Of a stretch of DNA of 23,564 nucleotides, positions 7,674-15,552 are shown piece after piece. Positions within the stretch are counted from its first letter, which is position 1, and each line of letters opens with the position of its first letter. The stretch is from Flavobacteriales bacterium (GTDB lineage Bacteria > Bacteroidota > Bacteroidia > Flavobacteriales_D > Sanyastnellaceae). The position numbers and the translations under genes are program-made. Where the stretch lies: positions 1 to 23,564 of the forward strand of contig CANGVZ010000002.1 of NCBI GenBank assembly GCA_947457285.1. Direction: 5' to 3'. The notes below the pieces were generated by a model that was not told where the DNA came from, did no database searches, and saw nothing but the letters and a program-made list of their open reading frames with translations.

Positions 7674-7693
7674 AGTATAGTATTCCTTTCTGG

Positions 7694-8722
7694 TTAGAAG
7701 TCTTCGTCTAACTTAAAGGATTGTTTGCTCTTTTCCGCCATCACCCCTGCCTTCTGGTAATCACCCACTCTCTTTTCAAAGAAATTGGTCTTACCTTGAA
7801 GTGAAATCATTTCCATGAAATCAAAAGGATTCGACTTGTTGTATATCTTTTCGTTACCCAACTCCACCAAAAGGCGGTCTGCAACGTACTCGATATATTG
7901 AGCCATCAAGTCGCTGTTCATTCCAATCAATTTTACTGGAAGCGCATCGATGATGAATTCTTTTTCAATCTCCACAGCATTCATGATGATCTCACGAATA
8001 CGCTCTTTTGGAAGCTTATTCACGATGTGAGAATTATATAGCAAGCATGCGAAGTCGCAGTGCAAGCCTTCATCACGGCTGATCAACTCATTGCTGAAGC
8101 TCAAGCCTGGCATCAAACCACGCTTCTTCAACCAGAAAATACTGCAGAAGCTGCCACTGAAGAAGATACCTTCTACCGCCGCGAATGCAACCAAACGCTC
8201 AGCAAAAGAACCGTTCTTGATCCAACGCAATGCCCACTCAGCCTTCTTCCCTACGCAATCCAACGTCTCAATAGCTTTGAACAAATGTGCCTTTTCCGCA
8301 GTGTCCTTAATATATGTATCAATCAACAATGAGTAGGTCTCACTGTGAATGTTTTCCATCATAATCTGGAAGCCATAGAAAAACTTAGCCTCCGTGTATT
8401 GAACCTCTCTAACGAAGTTCTCAGCCAAATTCTCGTTCACAATTCCATCGCTGGCTGCAAAAAACGCGAGAACGTGCTTCACAAAGTGACGCTCGTCGTC
8501 GTTGAGCTTTGTATTCCAATCCACCAAATCAGCCTCGAGGTCAATCTCCTCCGCAGTCCAAAAATTAGCTTCCGATTTCTTATAGTATTGCCAAATATCA
8601 TGGTGAGCAATCGGGAATAGAACGAATCTATCTGGATTGTCTTTTAAAATCGGCTCCTCTACCACGCCTTGGGTGTTTCTTTGGAGAGTATCAACTGTTG
8701 GTGTTTCAAATATGTTGCTCAT
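7694..8722 (-). CDS. nrdB: Class I ribonucleotide reductase, small (beta, R2) subunit, eukaryote-like
   Basis: Carries the di-metal centre and tyrosyl radical that start catalysis in NrdA. The 342-residue protein shows all expected residues: metal ligands Asp92 (AASDGIVNEN), Glu123 and His126 (MENIHSETY), Glu184 (AAVEGIFF), and Glu218 and His221 (RDEGLH), with the radical Tyr130 in SETY. It therefore looks like a normal tyrosyl-radical R2 and not a class Ic (Phe) form. Long stretches such as FSGSF.SIFWLKKRGLMPGL, SFSNELISRDEGLHCDFACL and NPFDFMEMISL.GKTNFFEKRVG closely match animal RRM2 as I recall it. The C-terminus FKLDEDF is like the R1-binding tail of mammalian R2, which ends in Asp-Phe. 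It is first in the nrdB-nrdA pair. Confidence 0.97.
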   Translation of the reverse strand: MSNIFETPTVDTLQRNTQGVVEEPILKDNPDRFVLFPIAHHDIWQYYKKSEANFWTAEEIDLEADLVDWNTKLNDDERHFVKHVLAFFAASDGIVNENLAENFVREVQYTEAKFFYGFQIMMENIHSETYSLLIDTYIKDTAEKAHLFKAIETLDCVGKKAEWALRWIKNGSFAERLVAFAAVEGIFFSGSFCSIFWLKKRGLMPGLSFSNELISRDEGLHCDFACLLYNSHIVNKLPKERIREIIMNAVEIEKEFIIDALPVKLIGMNSDLMAQYIEYVADRLLVELGNEKIYNKSNPFDFMEMISLQGKTNFFEKRVGDYQKAGVMAEKSKQSFKLDEDF

Positions 8723-8847
8723 ATCGCTTTCTCGCCTCGCGGCCTTCTTTAAACTTTTAGTAAACTGTAGTACTTTGCAGGAGAACTTTGTTTTCTATCT
8801 AAATTCCCTTATTTTTCAAGGGGTTTAGAAATAAAGTTTCATGTCCT

Positions 8848-8878
8848 CAAAGGTTTGCAAAATCTATTCATCAGTCAA
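8848..8878 (-). promoter_or_regulatory. Possible nrdB promoter
   Basis: On the minus strand TTG (8878-8876), a 20-base spacer and AACCTTTG (8855-8848) resemble the Bacteroidota -33/-7 pattern with one mismatch in the -7 element. It would give an nrdB leader of roughly 115-120 bases. Pattern-based inference only. Confidence 0.35.
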
Positions 8879-9222
8879 CCTAAAACGATTAACAAGACTT
8901 CATAGTTTTTAACATGACAGAGGCCAAAATGAAGCTAAGCCCCATTCGTCGCGCCTTTCAAAAAATCATGACAGGATGACCTCACCCCCAATCGCCAAAT
9001 TGACCGAAAAAGATGGCACGCTTATTTCCCGCTCGACTATTCACAATCAACATGTTAACTTCATTCTCCCTTTAATGTCAATCTTGTAGAAAAATTGTGC
9101 ATAATCCTCTGGGAAGATTTCTATCTGTTTTCACTTTTTCGCACTACACGCGCGCGTTCTTTTATTTATAGCCATATTGTCACTTTTCTCCTCTTGGCAT
9201 CATTTTCTACAACCGTCTGACC

Positions 9223-9230
9223 TAAATTTG
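9223..9230 (+). promoter_or_regulatory. -7 element of a secA promoter
   Basis: TAAATTTG matches the Bacteroidota -7 consensus TAnnTTTG exactly and lies 29 bases before the secA ATG, giving a leader of about 22-25 bases. No TTG occurs at the usual 17-23 base spacing; the nearest (9194-9196) is 26 bases upstream. Confidence 0.55.
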
Positions 9231-9259
9231 CAATTCTTACTAAAGAAGATTCTACCGCT

Positions 9260-12200
9260 ATGATCGGAGCTATAAATAAAATACTGAAAAAGTTTGTCGG
9301 CGACAAAGCTGAAACTGATTTAAAAGAAATCCAGCCTTTTATCAAGGCAATTCACGCTGTTTCGGCGACCCTTACCAATGCCAGCCCAGATGAGTTGAGA
9401 GAACGCTCCGCTTCTATCAGAAAGCGCATTAAAGATGGCATTGCTCCACTTGAACAGGAGGTTCAAAAACTGAAAGAACAAGCTGAAAATCTACCCAGCA
9501 ATGACCTCGAACAGAAAGAGGCCATATTCGCGCGCGTAGACGCTCTCTTGAAGGATATCGATACAGAAATTGAAAACCTTCTAGAGCAAATGCTACCTGA
9601 AGCTTTCGCTGTATTAAAAGAAACAGCGAAACGCCTCAAAGACAATCCTGAAATTACTCTCAAAGCTACCGACTTCGATCGTGCACTCGCCGCAAAGGGC
9701 AAGGACTACGTTTCGATAAACGGCGATACCACCATTTGGAAAAACAATTGGATGGCCGCTGGCAACCGCGTGACTTGGGATATGGTGCATTACGATGTGC
9801 AGCTCATTGGTGGTACTGCGATCCACAAAGGAAAAGTGGCGGAGATGGCAACAGGTGAAGGTAAAACACTCGTGGCTACTCTTGCTGTATTCCTCAATGC
9901 ACTAGCGGGCAAAGGAGTGCACGTGGTGACCGTCAACGACTACCTCTCTCGCCGTGACTCCGAATGGATGGGACCACTCTACGAATTCCATGGACTCAGT
10001 GTTGATTGTATCGATAAACACCAACCCAATAGCCCTGGAAGAAAGGCCGCTTATCAAGCAGACATCACTTTCGGAACTAATAATGAATTCGGCTTCGATT
10101 ATCTCCGTGATAACATGGCATCAGATGCCGATATGCTCGTTCAACGCAAACATCACTTCGCTATCGTCGATGAGGTTGACTCCGTGTTGATCGATGAAGC
10201 GAGAACCCCGCTTATCATTAGCGGCCCTACTCCTAAAGGAGATCAACAAGAATTCGATAATTTAAAGCCTAAAGTTCAACTTCTCATCAATGCCCAAAAA
10301 CAGGCCGTGACGGAGTTTTTAACCTTAGCTAAAAAGAAACTTCAACCTGAAACAGGTGAGCCTTCGAAAGAAGATATCACCGAAGGTGGTTTGGCGTTGT
10401 TCCGCGCATACCGCGGTATGCCGAAGAATAAGGCGCTCATCAAATTCCTCAGCGAAGAGGGAATGAAGCAACAATTGCTCAAAACTGAAGCTTATTATCT
10501 TCAAGATAAAGAAAGAGAAATGCACAAAGCTGATGCAGAACTCTTCTTTGTTATTGATGAAAAAAATAATCAAGTTGAACTCACTGAAAAAGGTATTGGC
10601 CTCATAACAAAAAATATGGAAGACGAGCGCTTCTTTGTGATGCCAGACCTCGGAACAGAAATCGCAGAAATAGAAGCAAAGGATATTTCCAATGATGAAA
10701 AAGCCAAGCAGCTCGAAGAATTGCAGCGCGACTACAGCGTAAAAAGCGAACGCATTCATACCATCAATCAACTTTTGAAAGCATACACGATTTTTGAAAA
10801 AGATGTCGAGTATGTGGTGATGAATAATAAGGTGATGATCGTCGACGAGCAAACCGGTCGTATCATGGAAGGCCGAAGATTCAGCGATGGCTTACACCAA
10901 GCGATTGAAGCGAAAGAAAATGTGAAGGTGGAGGCAGCGACACAGACCTACGCCACCATTACCCTTCAAAACTATTTCCGCATGTATCACAAGCTTGCGG
11001 GTATGACCGGTACTGCGGAAACAGAGGCCGGTGAGTTGTGGAGCATCTACAAACTTGATGTGATGGTGATTCCTACCAATCGCCCGATTCAGCGTCGCGA
11101 CCACGACGACAAAGTCTACAAAACAAAAAGAGAAAAATACAATGCTGTTATCGAGGAAATCGAACAGCTTAAAAATGCAGGACGCCCAGTACTAGTAGGT
11201 ACCACTACTGTTGAGGTGAGTGAATTGCTGAGTAAAATGCTCCGACTTCGCGGCGTAGAGCACCAGGTTTTGAATGCCAAACTGCACCAGATGGAAGCAG
11301 AAATCGTAGCAAACGCTGGACGCGCTGGAACTGTTACCATCGCCACAAACATGGCCGGTCGCGGAACCGATATCAAACTCGGCGAAGGCGTGAAAGATGC
11401 AGGCGGTCTTGCAATCATAGGCACCGAACGCCACGATTCACGCCGTGTTGACAGACAGCTGAGAGGCCGTGCTGGTCGTCAAGGCGATCCCGGTTCTTCT
11501 CAATTTTACGTGTCACTCGAAGATGACTTGATGCGTCTTTTTGGTAGCGACCGTATCGCCAAAATGATGGATAGATTGGGAATCAAAGAAGGTGAAGTCA
11601 TTCAAGCTGGAATGATTACCTCTTCTATCGAACGCGCACAAAAGAAAGTAGAAGAAAACAACTTCGGTATTCGTAAAAGACTATTGGAATACGACGATGT
11701 GATGAACTCACAGCGTGAAGTGATTTACAAACGAAGAAGACACGCCCTTTACGGAGAAAGACTCAAGCTTGACATTGACAACATGTATTTCGACATGTCT
11801 GCAAATCTTGTTGCGTCATTCCATCCTTCAAAAGACTATCAAGGATTCAATCTGAACATGGTGAGATTCTTTGGTATTCCAGCACCAGTAAGTGAAGAAG
11901 ATTTCTTGAAAAAGAAAGAAGACGACATTGCAATGGTAGTCTATAATGCAGTGGATCAACAATACAAGCATCGCGTTGCTGAACTTGCAGGAGAGGCATT
12001 CCCAGTAATCCGACAAGTGTTTGAAAACAATGCTCAAGGGTTCCAAAGTATAGCCATTCCATTCACTGATGGAAGAAAGAGCATTCAGTTGGCGGTAAAC
12101 CTCGAAAAAGCTTACAAATCTGAAGGTAGAGAAATCATTGACGCGCTTGAAAAAGGCATCACACTCGCCATCATTGACCAAAACTGGAAAGAGCATTTGC

Positions 12201-12607
12201 GCAATATGGATGACTTGAGAAGCAATGTTCAATTTGCATCTCACGAACAAAAAGATCCACTATTGATCTACAAATTAGAAAGCTATAATCTCTTCAAGGA
12301 TATGGTGTCTAAGACCAATGCGGAGATTGCCAATTTCTTACTCACGGCGCAATTGCCTAAGGGCAATCAAGAAGTGCGTCAGGCACCGGTACAGCGCCAA
12401 GAACAAGCACGCGTTCAAACCAATAAACCTGAAACACAAAATTTGAATGAGCGCATCAACACTATGGCTAGACAACAAGCCGGAGGCATGGCTCCTGATT
12501 CTCAACCAGTGAAAACGGAACCAATCAAAGCTGAGGTGAAAATCGGACGCAATGACCCATGCCCATGTGGTTCTGGTAAAAAATACAAGAACTGCCACGG
12601 TGCATAA
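9260..12607 (+). CDS. secA: Preprotein translocase ATPase SecA
   Basis: The Sec motor that pushes unfolded preproteins through SecYEG; here it would serve the Sec step for the lipoproteins and type IX components in this window. The 1115-residue protein has Walker A MATGEGKT at about residues 196-203, the DEAD-like VDEVDS at about 303-308 followed by VLIDEARTPLIISGP, a helicase-like second nucleotide domain with MAGRGTDIKLG and RQLRGRAGRQGDPG, and a C-terminal zinc site CPCGSG..YKNCH (Cys1101, Cys1103, Cys1112, His1113) that binds SecB or ribosomes in other bacteria. It is longer than the roughly 900-residue E. coli protein. Extra sequence lies in the N-terminal 130 residues and around residues 330-500, as is common for Bacteroidota SecA. 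The start is supported by a -7 element just upstream. Confidence 0.98.
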   Translation: MIGAINKILKKFVGDKAETDLKEIQPFIKAIHAVSATLTNASPDELRERSASIRKRIKDGIAPLEQEVQKLKEQAENLPSNDLEQKEAIFARVDALLKDIDTEIENLLEQMLPEAFAVLKETAKRLKDNPEITLKATDFDRALAAKGKDYVSINGDTTIWKNNWMAAGNRVTWDMVHYDVQLIGGTAIHKGKVAEMATGEGKTLVATLAVFLNALAGKGVHVVTVNDYLSRRDSEWMGPLYEFHGLSVDCIDKHQPNSPGRKAAYQADITFGTNNEFGFDYLRDNMASDADMLVQRKHHFAIVDEVDSVLIDEARTPLIISGPTPKGDQQEFDNLKPKVQLLINAQKQAVTEFLTLAKKKLQPETGEPSKEDITEGGLALFRAYRGMPKNKALIKFLSEEGMKQQLLKTEAYYLQDKEREMHKADAELFFVIDEKNNQVELTEKGIGLITKNMEDERFFVMPDLGTEIAEIEAKDISNDEKAKQLEELQRDYSVKSERIHTINQLLKAYTIFEKDVEYVVMNNKVMIVDEQTGRIMEGRRFSDGLHQAIEAKENVKVEAATQTYATITLQNYFRMYHKLAGMTGTAETEAGELWSIYKLDVMVIPTNRPIQRRDHDDKVYKTKREKYNAVIEEIEQLKNAGRPVLVGTTTVEVSELLSKMLRLRGVEHQVLNAKLHQMEAEIVANAGRAGTVTIATNMAGRGTDIKLGEGVKDAGGLAIIGTERHDSRRVDRQLRGRAGRQGDPGSSQFYVSLEDDLMRLFGSDRIAKMMDRLGIKEGEVIQAGMITSSIERAQKKVEENNFGIRKRLLEYDDVMNSQREVIYKRRRHALYGERLKLDIDNMYFDMSANLVASFHPSKDYQGFNLNMVRFFGIPAPVSEEDFLKKKEDDIAMVVYNAVDQQYKHRVAELAGEAFPVIRQVFENNAQGFQSIAIPFTDGRKSIQLAVNLEKAYKSEGREIIDALEKGITLAIIDQNWKEHLRNMDDLRSNVQFASHEQKDPLLIYKLESYNLFKDMVSKTNAEIANFLLTAQLPKGNQEVRQAPVQRQEQARVQTNKPETQNLNERINTMARQQAGGMAPDSQPVKTEPIKAEVKIGRNDPCPCGSGKKYKNCHGA

Positions 12608-12634
12608 TTGAACAAATAGTTTATTGATTAATAG

Positions 12635-12663
12635 AAAATGGATGGGTCTAACCCATCCATTTT
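12635..12663. terminator. Shared bidirectional terminator of secA and the ABC-F gene
   Basis: A perfect 13-base-pair stem, AAAATGGATGGGT (12635-12647) with ACCCATCCATTTT (12651-12663), closes on a 3-base loop CTA. The A/T ends of the stem supply a T-run in either direction. The loop is exactly the ABC-F stop codon (TAG on the minus strand), so one arm codes for the last residues of that protein. Confidence 0.85.
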
Positions 12664-14573
12664 TCATATAGCCCCTCCAGCTCAGACTTCGCTTGCGCGT
12701 AGGCACTCAGAACTTTTTCAGAATGAGCGGTGTTAGAATAATCCAAACTCGCTACCTCTTCTTCCAGCTTCTTCAGCTCCTCTTCTTTCTTACTTATCTC
12801 CTGTTCCAGCTTTTGCTGTTGATTTTGTAGCTTCTTTTGTTGCTTCTCCAATTCTTTTTGCTGTTCACGAGTCATTTCAGGAACCGATTGTTCATTCGGT
12901 TTTGCTTTTAACTCTTCTTGAACTGCTTTTTTCTCCACCTTCGCTCTCTCAAATGCAGCAATACTTTCAGCCTTTTTCTCTTTTAAGAAATCTAATACAT
13001 CGCCTTGCCAAATTTTCAAACGATCGGGTTTGATTTCATAAACAATATTCGTTAGACCATTCAAAAAATCACGGTCGTGAGACACGACCAACATAGTTCC
13101 ATCAAATCGTTGCAAAGCCTGTTTCAATACCTCTTTCGATGCGAGGTCCAAGTGGTTGGTAGGTTCATCGAGTACTAAAAAATTGTATGGCTGAAGCAAG
13201 AGCTTGCAAAAAGCCAATCGCGCCTTTTCACCTCCACTCAATACCTTCACTTTTTTGTCTACATCATCACCACTGAAGAGAAACGAGCCGAGTAGTGAAC
13301 GTACGTTCTTTCGAATATCACCTACTGCTTCGTCATCTATAGTTTCAAAAACTGTTTTATTACCATCAAGAGTGTCACTTTGATTTTGGGCGTAATAGCC
13401 CACATTCACTGAATAGCCAGGTGTGATCTCACCTTCATGCTTTTCCGTTTTCATGATCATTCTTATAAGCGTAGATTTTCCTACACCGTTTTTACCGACT
13501 AATGCAATTTTTTCTCCGCGATTAATCATGATATCCAAGTTGGAGAAAAGTCTATTTTCTCCATACGCTTTACCGAGACCTTTTCCTTCTAAAATTACTT
13601 TTCCAGAGTGCGGTGCTGGTGGAAATGATACGCGAATTCGAGTTCCATCTAAATCGTCTACCTCAACTTTCTCAAGCTTATCCAGTTTTCGAATGAGGGT
13701 TTGTGCAAAGGCGGCCTTATCCTTTTTAGCCCTGAATTTATCAATTAGTTTTTGTGTATCCTCAATGTACTTCTGCTGGTTTTTTGCCGCCTGTTCTTGA
13801 CGCTCTATTTCTTCTTCGCGCTGAACGATGTATTTACTGTAAGAAAAACGATAGTCGTAAATCTTCGCTTTTGAAATCTCAATAGTGCGTGTGGTGACAT
13901 TATCGAGGAATGTTCTATCGTGAGAGATAAGAACGATTGCACCTGGATAATCAATAAGGAATTCCTCGAGCCATTCGATACTTTCAATATCGAGGTGGTT
14001 GGTAGGCTCGTCGAGCAACAATAGATCTGGATTCTGAAGAAGGATTTTTCCCAGCTCCACGCGCATTTTCCAACCTCCGCTAAACTCGTGCATTTTGCGG
14101 TTCATATCCTCTGAACGAAATCCCAGACCTTTTAAGACCTTTTCAATGCGTTCTTCAAGGTTTCCACTACCAAGCAGCTCTAAACGGTGAGCAACGCCCT
14201 CCAATTCCTCCAATTTGTTGGCATAATCATCGGAGGTATAGTCATGGTGATCTGTGATGGCCAGTGTCAATTCTTCCAGTCTTTCGCTCAGCATTTGAAC
14301 TTCCGCAAAAGCTGTTCTTGCCTCTTCATAGACGGTAGCATCCTCACGGTGATTCATTTCTTGTGGCAAGTAGCCGACAGTGCTCCCTTTGGCAAAGGCT
14401 ACACTTCCCTCTGTGGGCTTTTGAATTCCCGCTAGGGTTTTGAGCAGGGTTGACTTACCGGCACCATTCTTTCCGACCAATCCAATGCGCTCACGCGGGC
14501 CAATAAAAAAACCGATCTTAGAGAATAACTCTCTCGATCCAAAGTGAATACTCAAATTTCCGACTGTAACCAT
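12648..14573 (-). CDS. ABC-F family ATPase (ribosome-associated)
   Basis: A duplicated ATP-binding cassette protein without membrane segments, as in the ABC-F translation factors that bind the ribosomal E site. With the start at 14573 it has 641 residues: Walker A GKNGAGKST at 34-42, signature SGGWKMR at 165-171, Walker B LLLLDEPTNHLD at 184-195, a charged linker of about 240-300 between the cassettes, then GKNGVGKST at 360-368, LSGGEKA at 445-451 and DEPTNHLD at 469-476. A Gln/Lys/Glu-rich coiled coil fills roughly the last 110 residues, as in Uup/YheS-like members. The frame is open to an ATG at 14630, but a -7 element lies between the two ATGs, so the 14573 start (MVTVGNLSIHFG) is preferred. 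I cannot assign a subfamily; antibiotic resistance is possible in the family but not indicated. Confidence 0.92.
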   Translation of the reverse strand: MVTVGNLSIHFGSRELFSKIGFFIGPRERIGLVGKNGAGKSTLLKTLAGIQKPTEGSVAFAKGSTVGYLPQEMNHREDATVYEEARTAFAEVQMLSERLEELTLAITDHHDYTSDDYANKLEELEGVAHRLELLGSGNLEERIEKVLKGLGFRSEDMNRKMHEFSGGWKMRVELGKILLQNPDLLLLDEPTNHLDIESIEWLEEFLIDYPGAIVLISHDRTFLDNVTTRTIEISKAKIYDYRFSYSKYIVQREEEIERQEQAAKNQQKYIEDTQKLIDKFRAKKDKAAFAQTLIRKLDKLEKVEVDDLDGTRIRVSFPPAPHSGKVILEGKGLGKAYGENRLFSNLDIMINRGEKIALVGKNGVGKSTLIRMIMKTEKHEGEITPGYSVNVGYYAQNQSDTLDGNKTVFETIDDEAVGDIRKNVRSLLGSFLFSGDDVDKKVKVLSGGEKARLAFCKLLLQPYNFLVLDEPTNHLDLASKEVLKQALQRFDGTMLVVSHDRDFLNGLTNIVYEIKPDRLKIWQGDVLDFLKEKKAESIAAFERAKVEKKAVQEELKAKPNEQSVPEMTREQQKELEKQQKKLQNQQQKLEQEISKKEEELKKLEEEVASLDYSNTAHSEKVLSAYAQAKSELEGLYEKWMG

Positions 14574-14593
14574 ATCTTCTTTAAAAAGGGGTG

Positions 14594-14601
14594 CAAAGGT
14601 A
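14594..14601 (-). promoter_or_regulatory. -7 element of the ABC-F gene promoter
   Basis: Minus-strand TACCTTTG matches TAnnTTTG exactly and ends 20 bases before the ATG at 14573. It lies downstream of the alternative ATG at 14630, which argues against the longer protein. The nearest upstream TTTG is inside the T-run of the gldN terminator, 26 bases away, wider than usual. Confidence 0.6.
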
Positions 14602-14628
14602 GTGAAGACTTTTTGCCTGAATAAGGGC

Positions 14629-14657
14629 AAAAAAAAGCCCCGACTGATGTCGGGGCT
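14629..14657 (-). terminator. Intrinsic terminator of the gld operon
   Basis: On the minus strand a perfect 9-base-pair stem, AGCCCCGAC with GTCGGGGCT (arms 14649-14657 and 14636-14644, loop of 4), is followed by eight consecutive T (14636-14629). It lies 15 bases after the gldN stop codon and closes the gldKLMN transcript. Confidence 0.93.
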
Positions 14658-14672
14658 CTTTTTATCTATTTC

Positions 14673-15536
14673 TTAATAATGCCATAAATCATGTTCCATG
14701 ATGAAGAGGTCATTCTTGATTCTCTCACTTTCCAACAATGCATCGATTCCGCGCGCATATTCTGCAATCTGACGGTTGAATACGTTGTCTTCTTTGATAA
14801 TGTATCCAGTAAACATTCTCTTCTGGAATAGATCGTCGAATGTCATGCGTTGTGCTTCGTTGTGAGAGTTGTACACCTCATTGTTAGCAAACACATAACG
14901 ACATTCTGGGAAATACAACCAGAATAAGTCTTTTTTACCTTTTACTTCTCCTTGGTCATTTTTGAGAAGAACTACAGGAGCGATGCCGAGAATTCTCACA
15001 TAGCGCTCTGAGCGTTGCTTATCAAATACCCAAACCTCTTTGATCTTGTAGGCTACCACATCACCAGAACCAATAGGCTCAACGTTTTCTACGGGTTCCT
15101 TTTCACCAGTCTCCAAGTTTTCGCGATAGCGAATCACCACAGGATTCAAAAGAGAGTCAACTTCAGTACTGCTCATCGGATAGCGGAATTCGTCGTCCTC
15201 TTGAGTTGGTCCGAGTGAGTAAGCCGTCAAAGAGAAATCTTCGAGGATACCTTTTCTCATCACGTCGAAAAGACTCTTTCTATTGTTGATCTCTTCCAAT
15301 GGCAAGTACAGGGCTTGATTCATCTTTTGTTTAAGATCAATCACTTCCCAAATTCTTCTTTCCCACATCACGTCAGCTTGACGGAGGTGCGGATAGGGAA
15401 TTACCTTTCTCGTGGGGTTATGTTCAGGAACATAAGCACCGTCGAGTACTGTTTGAGTGCCTGCACCTTGAGCTGAACTCATTACTGAGATCAACATCAT
15501 CGGAAGGGCAGCAATGAATAGAATCGATTTTTTCAT
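14673..15536 (-). CDS. gldN: Type IX secretion / gliding protein GldN (PorN)
   Basis: The periplasmic partner of the lipoprotein GldK in the outer-membrane-associated ring of the type IX secretion system. The product is 287 residues with a signal peptide (MKKSILFIAALPMMLISVMSSAQ, given here as a description; cleavage near residue 22-23), followed by the conserved segment WERRIWEVIDLKQKMNQ and the C-terminal FVNNEVYNSH-like region (here FANNEVYNSHNEAQ), both typical of GldN. The open frame extends 8 codons further upstream, but the ATG at 15536 places the basic MKK directly before the signal core. It starts 16 bases after the gldM stop codon, is the last gene of the porP-gldKLMN cluster, and is followed by a strong terminator. 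Confidence 0.93.
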   Translation of the reverse strand: MKKSILFIAALPMMLISVMSSAQGAGTQTVLDGAYVPEHNPTRKVIPYPHLRQADVMWERRIWEVIDLKQKMNQALYLPLEEINNRKSLFDVMRKGILEDFSLTAYSLGPTQEDDEFRYPMSSTEVDSLLNPVVIRYRENLETGEKEPVENVEPIGSGDVVAYKIKEVWVFDKQRSERYVRILGIAPVVLLKNDQGEVKGKKDLFWLYFPECRYVFANNEVYNSHNEAQRMTFDDLFQKRMFTGYIIKEDNVFNRQIAEYARGIDALLESERIKNDLFIMEHDLWHY

Positions 15537-15552
15537 GACTATTCCTTTTATA

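Larger units (their letters stand above)
8723..9259. other. 537-base gene-free region between nrdB and secA
   Basis: This spacer lies between two divergent genes and contains no credible ORF, tRNA or strong terminator. It holds candidate promoters for both genes (listed separately), two copies of CATGACAG (8913-8920 and 8967-8974), and an alternating purine/pyrimidine palindrome ACGCGCGCGT at 9148-9157. No NrdR-box pair was recognised. A small RNA or long leader is possible but not shown. Confidence 0.6.

Noticed and set aside
9148..9157. ACGCGCGCGT as an operator or replication-related site
   Set aside because: It is a single short low-complexity palindrome without a partner or DnaA-box context.
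9194..9230. TTG with 26-base spacing as the -33 partner of the secA -7 element
   Set aside because: The spacing is outside the usual 17-23 bases, so only the -7 element is reported.
10325..10852. 175-codon open frame opposite secA
   Set aside because: It lies wholly antisense to conserved secA and its Phe/Cys-rich product looks like the complement of the SecA coding frame.
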